64,000 nt of DNA. Source: Sapria himalayana. Its lineage: Eukaryota; Streptophyta; Magnoliopsida; Malpighiales; Rafflesiaceae. A program made the translations under genes and the position numbers. Positions 11,851-25,465 of the stretch are shown one piece after another. The stretch is taken from the NCBI GenBank assembly GCA_029783825.1, contig JAREIK010000801.1:9498891-9562890 (forward strand), given 5' to 3'. The notes below the pieces were generated by a model. It was not told the origin of the DNA and did no database searches. It worked only from the letters and a program-made list of their open reading frames with translations. The first letter of the stretch is position 1, and each line of letters opens with the position of its first letter.

Positions 11851-14625
11851 ACGACATAATTGACTTAACTAATTTTTTGGATTTTTTGCTATTATTTTTC
11901 TTCTTCTAGTTGAAAACCTACAAAACCATGAAAAAAGTAATCTTATAACATTTAGCCATGAAATCTATCTCTAAAATATTAAAACATACCAAAAAAATGG
12001 ACTGAAACATTGATGATTTTTTGGATCATCAATAATCTCATAACTTCCATCATATATCTTTTAGCCATTATATATTTTTCAATCATTAGCTAGGTGATGA
12101 CAATATTATACTTATACTATTTATTAATAATATCTTATTATTAGCTACAATAGAATACAAAATGATAAGCTTAAGTTAGGGTTGAGAAAAGTTTTTTTCT
12201 ATGCGTTATGTTCTTTAGTATAGATTTTGTTATGATATAAAATATACAAGACATAATTATATTTCTAGATATCACAATGTTATGATATCGCAATGTTACA
12301 TTGATCATTATCCAAGACTAATGAGGAAGGATAGACATAGGATGTGTTCTTTATGCCCAAGTTGTTGGTATTCTTATATATGATATATAATATACTAGAC
12401 TAGATATAGCACATTGTCAATGTGATCCTTCATTTTTCTTTTGGACTTGAGTAGATATCATTAGGCAAGAGTAAAATCTTACTTCAAGTTTATCAAAGGT
12501 CCATCTCTACTATATATGTGTCTGGTAGAAAAAAAACATAGACTTCTCGAATATACTAATTTCAATATAAGCAATGACTTAAACTCAAGATTGTTCACCT
12601 CATGTTATTTAATAATCTTTGCAGAGGGAATAGTATCATGATATATCATTGTCCAACATTGAGGTTAAGTTCATTATAACTATAGAAGCTCATGAAGAAT
12701 TTTTTTTTTTTAAAAAATTTTGAACAAGCACAAAAGTATAATAGGAAACTTTTTTAATTTAACGTGATAATCATAGTGCGATATATCTTTCTAAAAATTT
12801 AACATTTCATAACAGGTCAAAAAATGCTAATGTACAAAATTATTGAATTGGAATCTTGAGATGTGTCGAAAAAAAATCAATTGAACTTGAAAAACACACA
12901 CAAATAAAATATTGTTAATATGCTCACAAAATCCACGATGATGATAAAACTTAATTTATTTAATGTACATGTGGTATGATTCTCCCTACTAAGATCATAG
13001 AAAGAGAAATTGGTTGGGTGTACCTAACTTGGGCAGATTAGTTTTGTTTAATTAATTGGTTTCATTTGTTTGTTTTTAATTAAATCGTTAGTGTATTTTT
13101 TGTTTTTTCAAAATTATAGGTTTTACTTTATTCAATTATTGTTGTTGTTTTTGTTTTTTAGTTTTTTTTTTTGTGAGGTTGGTGCATGATAGACAAGGTG
13201 TATGGTATAAATTTTTTAAAACAAGAGCATGCCATTTTCTCACCCTTAATGTTTAAAGTAATTTAGTTTTTAAAAATCGAAAAACAATTTTTTTTTTTTT
13301 TGCTAAACTTTACATGTAAACTCTTGGATTGAATTGTTAAAAATAATTTCATATTTCTTTTAAGTTTTAAGAATTAAAATTTACTAAAACCTTTTAATAA
13401 AAAAAAATTGGAAAAAAAATATTTTTATTAAAACCACAAATTTTAAAACTAAAAAAAACCTCAATTTGAGTTTTTTATAATTGCAACTTTCAACGTGCTC
13501 CTGAAATCTGAATAATTATATACCTAAGAAAACAAGCGGTTTAAAAATTATCCAGAGCTTTCCCAACAATAAGTTCATAATTAATTATGCATATACAATG
13601 AATTTTGCATCTAGTCAATTTAATTAACTTTTTTTTCTCTATCCCATTTTCCTTATATATCCAAATTCTAAATTTTATTTTATTTATTTAGAGAAATTAT
13701 AAATTTAAGAAAATTCATTTTTTATACTTAGAACAAAATGTTACATTTTCCAAAACTATATATTTAAAAATTATTGATATTGGAATCTTCATCACTTAAT
13801 ATATTTGGTCAAACCTCTAAAACAAACACATATATTTATGCTCATGTTTTTTAAATTTTCTATGTGCATTCTTTAATATCATGGTTTCTTTCTAGCACCT
13901 TAGCCATGTGGATTTCATTATAACATAGTTGCTTGGCTTGCATATGTAAAAAAAAAAAATTATACCTATCACTCATTAATGAATCTTTCTATCCATTCAT
14001 ATTAGAAGAGTATTAAGGAATAATTTGGAATATTTTTTTTCTTAGCATAGTTACTTTGAATATAGAAATACTTTGAAGAAAATATAGTGGTAAAACTAGT
14101 TGATATGTTCTAGCACTTATTTTTTTCATTATTTCAAATGATACAAATATTGATATCGCCCAATTCTGACACAACTTATTTTATTATAGGGACTTTTTGA
14201 AAAATAAAATCCTCTTTTGCAAATTATGAGTTGGCACTTTAAGGTTGGATAATTTTTCTATTTGCTAAAAATATTTTCCCCCTTAATATTGGTAAATGCA
14301 TCAGAGGTCCTTTCCACTTGTGTTGCCGTTGCTATAAATTTTTCATTTGCGAGAGAAATAAAATATCTAGTTATTGTAAAATTAGTTTTGATAGGAATAC
14401 AATTAGTTTTGATAGGAATAAAACGAGTTTATTAGGAAATTCATTCATCATAATCTAGATTCAATTAATGTCCATTTTGGATCAAGGGAAATCTACTATA
14501 AAAAAGTTTATTTTAATCACTTCCTTTATGACAATGGAACTTGTTGTAAAAAATGTGTTTCTCTTTGACATGTCATTTCAACTTGTTGAAAAGTTGAATA
14601 TTTGAATATAAATTTGGTTATGCCA
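11851..14625. other. AT-rich intergenic stretch, no gene seen
   Basis: Very AT-rich with poly-T and poly-A runs (for example 13150-13310 and 13380-13450). A stretch at 11960-11995 resembles 23815-23865, a dispersed repeat. A direct duplication of ATTAGTTTTGATAGGAAT occurs at about 14381-14420. No coding domain was recognised on either strand. Confidence 0.5.
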
Positions 14626-14886
14626 TGTTTTTTTCTATAAGAAATCAATGAAATAAAATGAATAGAAATAAGGTAGAATAGAAGATGGAAGAATCTATGT
14701 GTTATGAGAAACTTTCTTCTATTATATATTTTTTTTGAGAAATTTTATAGATACATATCTAGCACAAGGATTGTCTAAACAAGGAAAATAATATTTTTAG
14801 CCTTGATTTCAATCTAGAAGATTATTTTTTGTACATAACCATTATCAATTCTGCAAATCATGAGGTTTTTATTTCATATCATAACA
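14626..14886 (-). repeat. Copia-A 3' LTR
   Basis: On the minus strand it starts TGTTATGATATG immediately after the polypurine tract AACTTGAGGAGAAG (14887-14900) and ends AAAAAAACA at 14626, giving TG...CA ends and 261 bp. The U3 start is certain from the tract; the 3' end is inferred from the CA dinucleotide because no second LTR is available for comparison. Confidence 0.7.
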
Positions 14887-14929
14887 CTTCTCCTCAAGTT
14901 AGAGCATGAATGTCAAGAATTTTAATCTT

Positions 14930-17900
14930 GTAGAGAAGAGAATGGAAGGTAGATGAGTTGAGTGGTTTGGTGAATAAATCAGAAAGTTTCCAAGCCAATA
15001 GAACATGAGTATTAACTATGGAACTTGATTAAATTCATTCTCGAACAACATGAAAATTAATTTCAATAAGTTTGGTTCATTCATAGTAGATTGCATTGGA
15101 AGCAATATGAAGTACAGCTTCACTATCATAGAATAGCTTAAGTGGTTGGAGATGTTCTACCTACATGTCTTCCAATAAATATTGCAGTCACATAATCTCA
15201 CATGTAATGGAAGCCATTGCTCGATATATTCTAACTTTGCTAAAGATTGGGCGACTATTGTTTATTTCTTAGTTATCTAGGAATCAAGAGCTTACCCAAA
15301 TAAAATGCAATAACTAGTCATAGAACATATTGTAATCAAACATCAAGCTCAATCTGCATCAAAAAATCCTTTAGTAGTACCTAAGTAGAACATATTTTAC
15401 CTAGGTGCACCCTTCAAGGTTCCGAAGAGATGATGAACAACATCTAAGTGAGGTTTTCTTTGATACTTGCATAAATTGTCTTTAATTTTGAATTGAATTA
15501 CTTTTCTCTAGCTTGGTAATAGTGAGATAAATAAGGCACCCAACTAATCTTCTATTAATAGATGAATTATTCAAAAAATATTTCATTGTAAGTAGGAGCT
15601 TAATGTTTTCTTCCATATGTGTTGATAATGGTTTGGGCTCAAACAAGCCTGCTTCATCTAGGATATCAAGAAAATATTTGTTGTGAGGATACAAAAATCT
15701 AATTAATTAATAGGCAACTTCAAAACCAAAAAAAATACTATAGTTATCCAGGATCTTTTGATGTGAAATTTGGTATGGAGAAACTACTTAAGTGAAGAGA
15801 TTTCATTTTTATCATTATGAGTTATGATCATGTCATCTACATAGATGAGCACTACTAAGAAGAAATTACAAAGATTCTTATGAAAAGTGAATAATCATCT
15901 CTTTATTGATAATAGTCATTTTCTTGAATAGATGTACAAAATTCTTAGAACCTACTATGAAAGGCTTGTTTAAGCCCATATAGTGACTTGTGGAATTGGC
16001 ATACCATAGATGTCTCCCTCTACCAATGTAAAGTATGAAGAAAATACAAAGAAACTTCTTCAAGCAAATTGCCATGGTGAAAAGCATTTTGAACATTCAT
16101 TTGATGGAGTGATCTATTTCAAGTAATGACTATAGCAAGAAGATATCAAAATATGGTTAATCTGGTTATATTAGCAAATGTCTTATTGTAATTGATCCCT
16201 TCATGTTGAGTAAATCTTTATTCCACCAATTGTGCCTTTAATCACTCAATAGTACCATCAAAGTTATGTTTAATTTTGTGCACCCATTTGCACCCAATCA
16301 AAAACTGGCCAGTGAGAAGTTATGTAAGTATCCAAGTATGATTTTTTCAAGAGCATTAATATAAATAGGCATAGATTCTCACAATTTTGGATCCAATGTA
16401 GCTTGTTCATAAGTCCTAGGTTCCACATGAGTAGTGATAGAACAAACAAAATGTGATACTTTGATAAGAGTTGTGCATAAGAAATATATCAAATCAAATG
16501 ATGATGCATGCCTATCAAGGAATAAAATTGGGCAGAAGCATCCTTGATGGCATGATAGAGATGAAAGTTTCAAAGTTTGATACTTGGCTGCTTGATGCTA
16601 TCAGAACAATAAGTAATAAAAGGAGGTGGTGGAAAAATGATATCATGACCTTTTATAGGTTCATAGAAATGTGGAATAGAGAATGGAAGAGAGGATGTTG
16701 GGAAAAAAAATAATCACTTGGTATTGGTTTGGTTGTCTCTATGGTTTTTGGCTCATTTGATAGTTGGGTAAAGGGATGACTATAAGATCATCTTGTTCCC
16801 TTTGTGGAGCTCTTCCCACATTTTGACGATGATAATGTTTCCTCTCCACCATCCATTTGGCTGGGGGGTGTATGTTCATAAATGATGGTGAATAATTTTT
16901 TTTGCATTCAAAAATTGTGTCATATGGAAGAAAATTCAAAGCCATTATCATCACAAAGGGTTTTAACATGATAATTGAATTGTGTTTCCAACTAAGAAAT
17001 GAATGATTGTATTATCTCTGGTATTATAGATTTGCAACTCATGAGATGTACCCAAGTATATCGAGTATGATCATCAACAATAATTAGGAAATAACAAGCC
17101 TAAAAATATAAATTTATTTGATGTGACCCCAAATATTAAAATGAATACAACTAAGGGATTTATGAAAAAAAAATTAAACTAGATGGAAAAGATAAATGAG
17201 TTTTTAGGCTAGAGAAAAGATATCACAAACATGTATGGGATCAAAATAAATTTTAGGATTGCTTTTAGCAAGAACTTAATTAGGACCAGATGATGGGTGA
17301 CTAGGACTTAAATTCCAAAGATTAGATTGCTTAATATTGATGCAAGCAAAATTCAGATTCTGATCCTTGTACAGGATAGCATAGGTCATTATATTGCTTT
17401 CCTAGGACCATCATCATTATCATAGTAGCATCATGCACAACAAAAAATTTAGGTAAAAACATAAGTATAAATCTCAATGCACATGTTAGTTTACTAACTA
17501 TCATTAGATTAACTATAAATTATGGAACTTTGAGAACTCCATCAATTTTAATATTTGGAGTAACATGTAATGAACCAATTCGACTCAATATATGAAAGAC
17601 CACCATTTGGTAACCTAACTATAGTTTCCTTGGGAAAGCTCTCTGGATTTAATAATTCAAATAAATATATCACATGATCAATGGCTCTTATATTAATAAT
17701 CTATCAAGTATTTAAGTGTATATGATTAATACTAGATATGGATGATAATATATCAGTATATGTCATGTTTGCAAAGTGATGTGAATTACCAACATTATTT
17801 TTTCTAAATCATGGTAATCAAATTGATTATATTCCTTTGTTGTAGGCTTTGGACCATCATTTATTGTTGTCATTTTTTGAACAAACTATCAATCTTCTTT

Positions 17901-18090
17901 TGGGACATGAAGAAGAACTTCTCTTATTGCTATTACGTGCATCAGTGAATAGCACCTCAATCTGAGGAGCACTACTTAGGGTTCTGATGTTTGAGGTCTT
18001 GGTTCTGTAAGCTTCATTTGATATATCCATTAAATGAAGTTGATAAGTATTAAAATTTAAACAAATGGGTAGTCTAATGAATCCAAACAA
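14930..18090 (-). pseudogene. Copia-A gag-pol polyprotein (broken)
   Basis: Minus strand, high to low coordinates. Gag C-terminus at 18090-17857 (LQLMDI-like region then ISNEAYRTKTSNIRTLSSAP, basic tail leading to a lost zinc knuckle). Protease at about 17700-17350, with the catalytic region reading NIRAIDHV where relatives have DTGATDH, then LPNGGLSYIES and VLGKQYNDL. Integrase at 17120-16740 (IIVDDHTRYTWVHLMSCK, VKTLCDDNGFEF, GGEETLSSSKCGKSS). Reverse transcriptase at 16440-15480 (YEQATLDPKL, HKSLYGLK-like, KYFLDILDEAGLFEPKPLS, RRLVGCLIYLT). RNase H at 15420-14950 (DVVHHLFGTLKGAPR, FDAD, LAKLEY in place of AEAEY). Stops and frameshifts are frequent, and several catalytic residues are lost. 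The domain order integrase before reverse transcriptase fixes it as Ty1/copia. Confidence 0.85.
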
Positions 18091-18207
18091 GTGTTTCTTC
18101 CCAAAAAATTAACAAAAATCCAACTATCTTGAGACAAAATGGAGAAATCCTTGAGGGATAAGGAAGAGCATGGGAAGATAAAAATGGAAGAATTTTGAGT
18201 GGTTTGT

Positions 18208-18782
18208 GTTGATCAACATTCTTTTGAACATGTGAAAGTCATGATATTGTCTTTTATGTTGTGGCTCAAGTTGTTGTCAATGACTTGAGATTTATTATCA
18301 TGACTGAAGTGGTTTTGTGACATGAAAACATATTGTTGTGGCTAGTTTGATGTCATGACCAAGATTATGCTATCATAATTCATTTGTTATCGAGACACTA
18401 GATATTTATCTTTGGTGTTACCACAACATAGAATTTGTTATCACGATCTCATTTACTTGAATTCATGCTTTATATTTAAGTGATTAGTAAAAAAAATTAT
18501 GAGAGAGAAGAGAACATAGTTAATAGAATAATGTATAGAATATAGACCAAAAAAAAAAATAACATAGTGATTTCTTCTATGAGCTCTCTTTTCCCTGCTC
18601 TCCCTCTTCTATGTATATATAGTTGTGCTTGTTCTCTCTGCTATAGCTTGTATATAATTTTAAAATTAATCATGTCATAAATTTATCTTAACCATTGATG
18701 TTCCTAGACACCCATGTGGTGAGATGAGGTATATCCAACAAATCAACGACAAGATTATATAGACAATGTGTTTATCCTTACA
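18208..18782 (+). repeat. LTR fragment of the Copia-B family (5'-truncated)
   Basis: The plus strand matches the reverse complement of the Copia-B LTRs (23930-24366 and 29732-30340): shared blocks include GTCATGA...TGTGGCT, the ATTCATGCTT...GATTAGTAAA region, AGTGATTTCTT...CTCT, and the U5 part CATTGATGTTCCT...GGTGAGATGA. It ends CTTACA at 18782 and is followed by a primer-binding-like TTGGATATCAAAG at 18783-18795, so it looks like a 5' LTR. About 180 bp of its start are missing where it abuts Copia-A. Its orientation is opposite to Copia-B. Confidence 0.75.
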
Positions 18783-18795
18783 TTGGATATCAAAG
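18783..18795 (+). other. Primer-binding site relic (initiator tRNA-Met type)
   Basis: TTGGATATCAAAG directly follows the LTR end CTTACA and resembles the plant copia primer site TTGGTATCAGAG. The equivalent Copia-B site (minus strand, 29718-29731) reads TTTTAGTATCAAAG. Confidence 0.6.
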
Positions 18796-20844
18796 TATTT
18801 GGAATCCTGAAATTTGGGGCCATAGGGTTTGTTATCACAAGTGCTGATCCCTAACATCAATCACCATTGATTTGTGGTTTTAATCCAAAATATTGGATAT
18901 AAGTGACTTTTATTGATAATGATTAGAAGTTACAAAAAAAAATCATTAACTTTTGTATTGTTCCAACTCCTCATCATGGTTAAATTATTGTTCAAGCCAT
19001 AAAGTTATGCTTAATAGGATGATGCATTGATAAACTTTGCATATTGATCACGGATAATACAAGTTCTAATGAAATGATAATCACAAGTTTGATAAGAATG
19101 TTAAATAAAATAAATAAATAATTGTTAGATGAAAATTTTTTTATGTGATATTTTTTTCATGTCTTAGATCTTAGACAGAGATTAAATATTTACTTATTCA
19201 TCTTCATGAATATGTGAAATATATGAGAAGTTTTTTTCTCATTTACAAGTGTTCATGAAATATGTTAGACAAGAAAGAATTGTTTCGAACAAGTCTTCGT
19301 GTTTAGATATATCAATAAGATGGAACTCCATATAGGTAATGCTAACTATCACACTCGACCATAAAAAAATATTAATTTGAACAAATTGAGGAATAAGATA
19401 TAAACTTTATACTTGAACTTAAGGAAGAGTATATGAATAGAGAATGTTGACTAACAATGAGAAGCTTGCATGATTTTATAGAAAGTTTTTTTACCAATAT
19501 ATTGCGTATTGAGGGGGGTTGGGATATATAACTTCTATCAATTATTTTTATAAAGTAAATTACTTATGCATCTATCTTTTACAATGATCACAAAGTCAGA
19601 TTATTTATTTTCATGATATGACCATAAAAATATTGACAAAGGTAATGTGGTATTTATTATGACAATAGTTTTCGATCGTTGTTATAAGTTGAAACATGTA
19701 AAATTTTGTTATTCAAAGTTCTATCATAATAGAATGATTGATAAGATCATAGAAAAGGCGAAATATATATTACTTTACCAATAATATTCATCGGCATTGT
19801 TAGAAAATACTTCTCAAAACTCTAAATATCTTTAGAAGAGTAATGTAGATGTATTTTAAGATTATTCTTATAATGAATATAGAATATTGTCATAACTTTT
19901 TGAAAAATAAGGAAAGTGTGATGATTTAAATCATAGCTAGATCATTACATAGAAGAACGGATAGAAGATGATGTTCTCTACATATAGATATTTTGGATTG
20001 GTAAAAGGGAAAAACTTATTTATATAAATTCCTCTCTTTAATGTCATATGATATTTTAATAACTTCAATTTCAATGGTTGTAACAAAATCTTCATTGGTA
20101 GTAGAGATTGAGTTCTTGATCAATTTCATAGTTCTTTTTAAACAAAATTTGTAGAATATTTAATTTGTGCACAAGATTAATTAAAGAATTCATTGACTCC
20201 ATTTTGAAATCGAAGAACAAATAGAGTTTCTTAAAATATTTGAGATATGTATGTGGTTTTTTTTGTTTTTTTTCTTTTATTTTTTTAGAATTCTCTTTTG
20301 TTCTAATCACACACACACACACACATTAATTATTTCTATTATGAATGGATAAAGAATGAATTTGTTGATTTGAAGCTTGCTTTATAAAATTTATTTTAAG
20401 AATTTTGGTAAGCTAATATATATTCGAAACTTGTTATTTATAATTTTTTATTTAATTAAAATTAACATCATTTTTATTGTTTGTTTTTTTAGTTCAAGAA
20501 AGTGGCAAATTGGCAATTGAAAATTTAAAATATAAAAAATTTATTTTTTATTGAAAACTTGATTACTTATAAGTATTTGACACTTAGATTTTTTTTTTTT
20601 TTTGGATTATAATATATATGTTTGATATTGATGCTTGTGTTATATTATAATAGAACATGCTTTGTTGTTTATTTTACATTCATATAATGATTGATATTTT
20701 AGTAATATTTGTACACAAAACCATGTGTAATTATCAGTTGAGTATTTATATCATGCTTCTCAAGATTCTTTAAAATTATTATCACCATATTCATAGAAAG
20801 GGATACTTCTTTATCTGCATATTTTTATTAATTTGTCTTTCTTA
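18796..20844. other. AT-rich stretch after LTR fragment, no gene seen
   Basis: The first ~60 bp still resemble the leader of Copia-B. Beyond that no gag or pol motif can be recognised on either strand. A (CA)9 microsatellite lies at 20308-20325 and a poly-T run at 20589-20603. Confidence 0.5.
20308..20325. repeat. (CA)9 microsatellite
   Basis: Perfect CA dinucleotide run. Confidence 0.95.
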
Positions 20845-21040
20845 TGATACTATATTTGACCTAGCCCGGGCCAACTATTCCCAACCGAGCTCAACCTAAG
20901 TTTCATTATTTTAGGTGAGGCTGAGTTGAGGTTGAAAGTTGGGTTAGCCAAACTTTGGGTTGACATATATTTGGTTCGAGTTGAGCTTGGGTTGGCTCTC
21001 AACTAGACCAAAATATTCATTTTGCAACCCTAGTGGCTTT
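20845..21040. repeat. GC-richer short dispersed repeat
   Basis: A block with GGGTTGG / GAGTTGAG / CCCAACC words stands out from the AT-rich surroundings and ends TTTTGCAACCCTAG. Such GGGTTGGGCTCGG-type blocks are common in non-autonomous plant elements, but I could not define inverted termini or a target duplication. Confidence 0.35.
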
Positions 21041-23929
21041 GTGTCATTTTACTACTATTCAAAGTATATATTTTCAAGGTAATTTTTCGATTAATTAGTT
21101 GCTTTTAGGTTGTTAATATTCATAATTAATCTAATTGAGAAAAAAAATTTAATTGACTTATGAAATATCACAGGCTATAATATTTCTATTTGTCTATATG
21201 TTTTTGGTATTTTTTTAGTATTTTATCTCTTAAAATAAGCTTACATCATGGAAAGTACAATGGTAGCAAAAATAATCAATGAAACATGAAAATCAAACTC
21301 AAGAAGAAATTTTCATGTACTTGCGAATGTTTGCAAGGCAAGGACAACTTGGGTACACATCGAAGTTGAAGGCTTAAGTAGTTTACACCACCTTGGAAAC
21401 TATCCAATGGTGACATCCATTCTTGTTAGACAATCTTAAATCAATGAGTTTATTCATTTAATCTGTGTAATAATATTTAAGTTTCTTGACTTACTTTATA
21501 TTTGGATAAATAATGAAGGTTGGGGTGTTATACAATGATATCTTACCCTATCAGCATACAAGGTGTTTGTCACTAATAATCATATCCTAATTGATTTTCT
21601 CTCATGGTTGTCATCTTGGTTTATCACAACTAAGATAATAATTCATCTCTACTTGAGAGTCATTCACAACCACATACCTTTCATATGTATACCCTTATTT
21701 TCTACCTTCATATATCAATAAGGCCAAAGATTAATATGATTTGTAAGTATTTTCACTTTCAACTTCATAAGCACCATACTCGCATAATTAATGATGCTTC
21801 TCTCAAGTTTTACTGGTGAGAACATACGAGTAAAAGTAACTCAAAAGGGTTATCACTACCTTGTGAGTCACGGCATACTTGAACGACATATATTCTGAGG
21901 ATTGATTGTCTATCACAATCATTCTCAATAACAATGTGACTCCCACTCTAAAGAAGAACTCCTTAAGAGAATATTCTATATAGTATTCATCTCAATCGAG
22001 AACTAGTTCATTAAGATATATATAATAGATTGTCATGTAAAGTATTCACACTTTTAGTTTCATAAGCATCATACTAGTGATGATTAACATACTCAATTTT
22101 GGGTTTGAACTTATACATTTATCTCGTACATCATATTCAAAAGGGTATCACTTCCTTCCTATCATGTGCATGAGTGAGCAATATGATTTACCCATCACTA
22201 TCAACCATGACAATCTTGGATAAATTTACCAACAGTTAAAATTATAATTCAAGTTCTATTTAATCATCATCCATCAATATTCATAATTAACACACAAAAA
22301 ATCAAACACATTTAGTGATATATAAAAAAATTTCATATCACATATATCAATTTATACAAACTCTTGAACACATGCTAATTTAATAAAAGTTCTCGAATCT
22401 ACACTAGAGAGGGAAGAGAATTTGAGAGCCACACCCTCCAACTCTAGCAATTTGTGTTATTCTTGCATCCCTTGCTTGCTTGTTGAACTCCTAGAAAGTA
22501 TAAAATGCACCATATGGTTTGGTAGGTTCATATTCCCTTGCTTGTTGCATGGATGGAGAGAAATAAGAAATGAGAGATATTTTTGCAAATTTTTTTATCT
22601 TCAACTTTTATATTTGAATGATTATGCATTACTCTAAGTAGAAAGTTATAACTTATTGAAGCAAATTATAACTTTGGCCTTCAACTCTTAAGTTTGAGGT
22701 CGTGACTCTAAAAAGTAGCCATGACTATGGATTATAATCTATATCTCAAACATTCTATAATACAAAGTCATGACACTAATAATGACTTGGATCTCATGTC
22801 TTAACACAAAGATGTAACTCTTTGAAGTTTTTGTAACTTTGTACATTTATTTTCTTATCTTTAATAAAGGGTCATGATACTAGAAAATGGACCATGACAT
22901 GGAGAAGGGCCTCTAATTGTTATATGCTTGGGGTGCTATGAAATAGTCATGGCACTGGTAATGGTATATATTGATTATTATATGGCCATGAATTATGAAA
23001 ATATTCATGGCACCGAGAAGGCCTCTCTTGTCTATCCTATGGCCATGGTAGTGAGAGGGTCTCTCATTTTTATTTTATGGTCATGGCACTGAGAAATGCA
23101 CATGACACAAAATTTCTCCTTCATATGTCTCAAGTATCCATTATGCTATGAATGATCATGGCAATAGCTTTTTCTTCTCTCATACATCATATTGCTATGG
23201 TGCTATAAGAATACCACAATACTGACAATTAGCTCGAACATAAAAGGCATGGTTCTTGCTTGGTTTGAGGACAAGATTCATGACATTGAACAATAGTCAT
23301 ATTTTAGTAATGTCCTCTATAACTTTTAGTATCCCAAAAGTCATAGCTTTAAATAATTATCATGACTTTATCCTGAATAGTTTTAGCTCTATAATTTTTT
23401 GTAGCTCAAAAATCATAGTTTTGTAAAAAAATCACGACTCTAACTTAAGACTATTGAGCCATATTGAAGATTAGTCATTGTGCTCAGATTTGACCTTGAT
23501 CTGTAACACCAATGAGGTTATTGATTACTATGACATAGAATTAAAGTCAAAGTCATTTAAATTTAATGAGATAAATATGGCTATGACTTCATGATAATAT
23601 CATAGCTACTAAGAATATATCATATAATTGAAATATTATGTTAATGAGTTGGTAGGGTTGTAGCATACAATGATTGCAATGACCTTTTAGGTAGAGTTTC
23701 AACCAAAAATAAATATCAAAACTTCACAAGACTCCATATTCTATCCTCTCTATTAAACACTTCCAAAATCTATCAATTTTGTGATTATTTATCAAATTTT
23801 TCAAAAACTTCAAAGTTATGAAATCTATCTATAATTTTTCCTATGTCATACCAACACATTATTATAAAGCACAAATATATATACCTATGAATGTGCAATA
23901 TTTAGAACACCAAATAATTCACACTAAAG
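21041..23929. repeat. Dispersed repeat region, no gene seen
   Basis: 21640-22210 holds two imperfect copies of a segment containing TTCATAAGCA(C/T)CATACT, about 300 bp apart; the reverse complement of this segment occurs at 27030-27065. 22660-23400 is rich in CATGAC / GTCATG words at 20-60 bp spacing, like the Copia-B LTR. 23730-23880 resembles 11900-12000. The 71-codon frame at 22422 has no recognisable domain. The whole is probably LTR and untranslated retrotransposon DNA. Confidence 0.45.
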
Positions 23930-24366
23930 ATTGAGAGTAGGGAAGAGAAAGAGTACACACATAAGAAATCACTGCTTTATTTCATACATTCTACATTGTC
24001 CTATCTTGTGTTCTATATGTATTATAATAGCCCATTTACTAATTAGTTAAATACAAGCATGAATAAAAGAAAATGAAGTCACAATGACACATTCCCTATT
24101 GTGGCATCAAACAAGCCATGATAATATGTTTTTCATGTTTGAAGACTAGTCATGATGGCATATTTCACTTCATGAAAATTTGAGTCATGGCCTAAAAGAC
24201 AAGATTGTAACTTTCAGAAGTTAAGTAGATTGTTGATCTTGTTATGATGTTGAAGAACCACAACATGATATCAACTTGTCATGATGCCTATTCTTTAGAC
24301 CATAACTTCTTCTTACACAACAACTATCTTCCAAGATTCTAGATAATATATGAATTAGTCCTAACA
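23930..24366 (-). repeat. Copia-B 3' LTR, U5 missing
   Basis: Minus strand starts TGTTAGGACTAATTC right after the polypurine tract. It aligns with the 5' LTR down to the AGTGATTTCTTATG...CTCTC block, then similarity stops at about 23930. The ~190-bp U5 part seen at 29732-29924 is absent, so the LTR is truncated or rearranged. Confidence 0.75.
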
Positions 24367-24399
24367 TTCTCCCACTTTATAAATACTTCATCAATCTTA

Positions 24400-25465
24400 T
24401 CTTGCATGTGCACCTCCAAAACTTCTCCATTGCCAATGCCTTCATCATGTTGTCCGCATAGTTCACCTACCTATTATTTTTCTCCAACCAAATAAAGTTC
24501 CTCTTGAATTGTTCTATAATAAAATGGTATTTGATATCAATGTATTTTAATTGTGTATGAAATACTAGATTATTTGCTAAGTGAATAGCACTTTGACTAT
24601 CACAATTAAGCCTTGGGTTCTTATACACAAAACCAAAGTCTTAACAGAGTCACAACATCCAAACAACTTATTTGCATGCCTAAGTAATACTCTACCTTAG
24701 TTGATGATAACGCTACATCAGATCTTTGCTTACTCAATTAGTTTACAAATATATAATATAAGCTAAATAAAAATCTTGTTGCTTCCACTAAAATGAAAAA
24801 TGAGATCACAAGTTCCATGAAGATACCATAGCACTTTTGTTCACTATGTTATAGTGCACCTTTCCTAGGTTAGTCATAAATCTATGAACTCCCACCCATA
24901 TGTGAAATGTTAGGTCTTGTATATACTATAGCATACATTAGACTACCAACTACACTAGCAAACAAAATAATACACATTTCTTATTTTTCATCATATGTAG
25001 GTGGATAGTATTCTATAGACAAATTTAATAGAGCAAGTATAAGTATACTAACTGGATGGTAGATATATATGGTGAACTTTCAAAGTACATTTTCAATGTA
25101 CTTCGACTATCTAAAGTATAGAAGTATGTTCTCTCTATCCCTTAAAATTGATATGCCCCAAATACTCCTAGATTTTTTGAGGTTAGTCATGTCAAACTAT
25201 CTTGCAAACCATCCATTTATACTATAGATCATTTTCATGTTATTTCCAACCAGAAGCATATAATCTACAAATATAGTATGGATAAAAAAATTAGTATCTA
25301 ATAACTTTGTTTATACATAATGATTTGCCTCACTCCTTATAAAATATAAATGAAGAATGTAGCCATCAAATTTCTGGTATCACATTCTTGGAGATTACTT
25401 CAAACCATACATGAATTTATCTAGCTTACATACCATGTCCTCCTTTTTTACTTCAAACATGTATT
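24400..25465 (-). pseudogene. Copia-B reverse transcriptase and RNase H (broken)
   Basis: Minus strand. 25458-25360: MFEVKKEDMVCKLDKFMYGL then SPRMWYQKFDGYI-like (stops where relatives have Gln or Trp). 25290-25230: region of the catalytic YVDDML box, here FVDYMLLVGNN, so the second Asp is lost. 25220-25100: FDMTNLKKSRSIWGISI and KYIENVL. 24960-24880: YAIVYTRPNISHM. RNase H follows with SDVALSSTKVEYYLGM (24720-24680) and a C-terminal block leading into the polypurine tract. The left boundary at about 25465 is where an unrelated insertion begins; the missing part between integrase and this point was deleted or displaced. Confidence 0.8.

Larger units (their letters stand above)
14626..18190 (-). 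mobile_element. Copia-A, 5'-truncated Ty1/copia retrotransposon
   Basis: Minus-strand element with gag C-terminus, protease, integrase, reverse transcriptase and RNase H in the Ty1/copia order, followed by a polypurine tract and a 261-bp 3' LTR (14626-14886). No matching 5' LTR is present: the gag similarity stops near 18190, where an LTR fragment of another family begins in the opposite orientation. It is broken by stops and frameshifts throughout. Confidence 0.85.

Noticed and set aside
22422..22637. 71-codon frame as a small gene
   Set aside because: No recognisable family, and it sits in CATGAC-type repeat surroundings.
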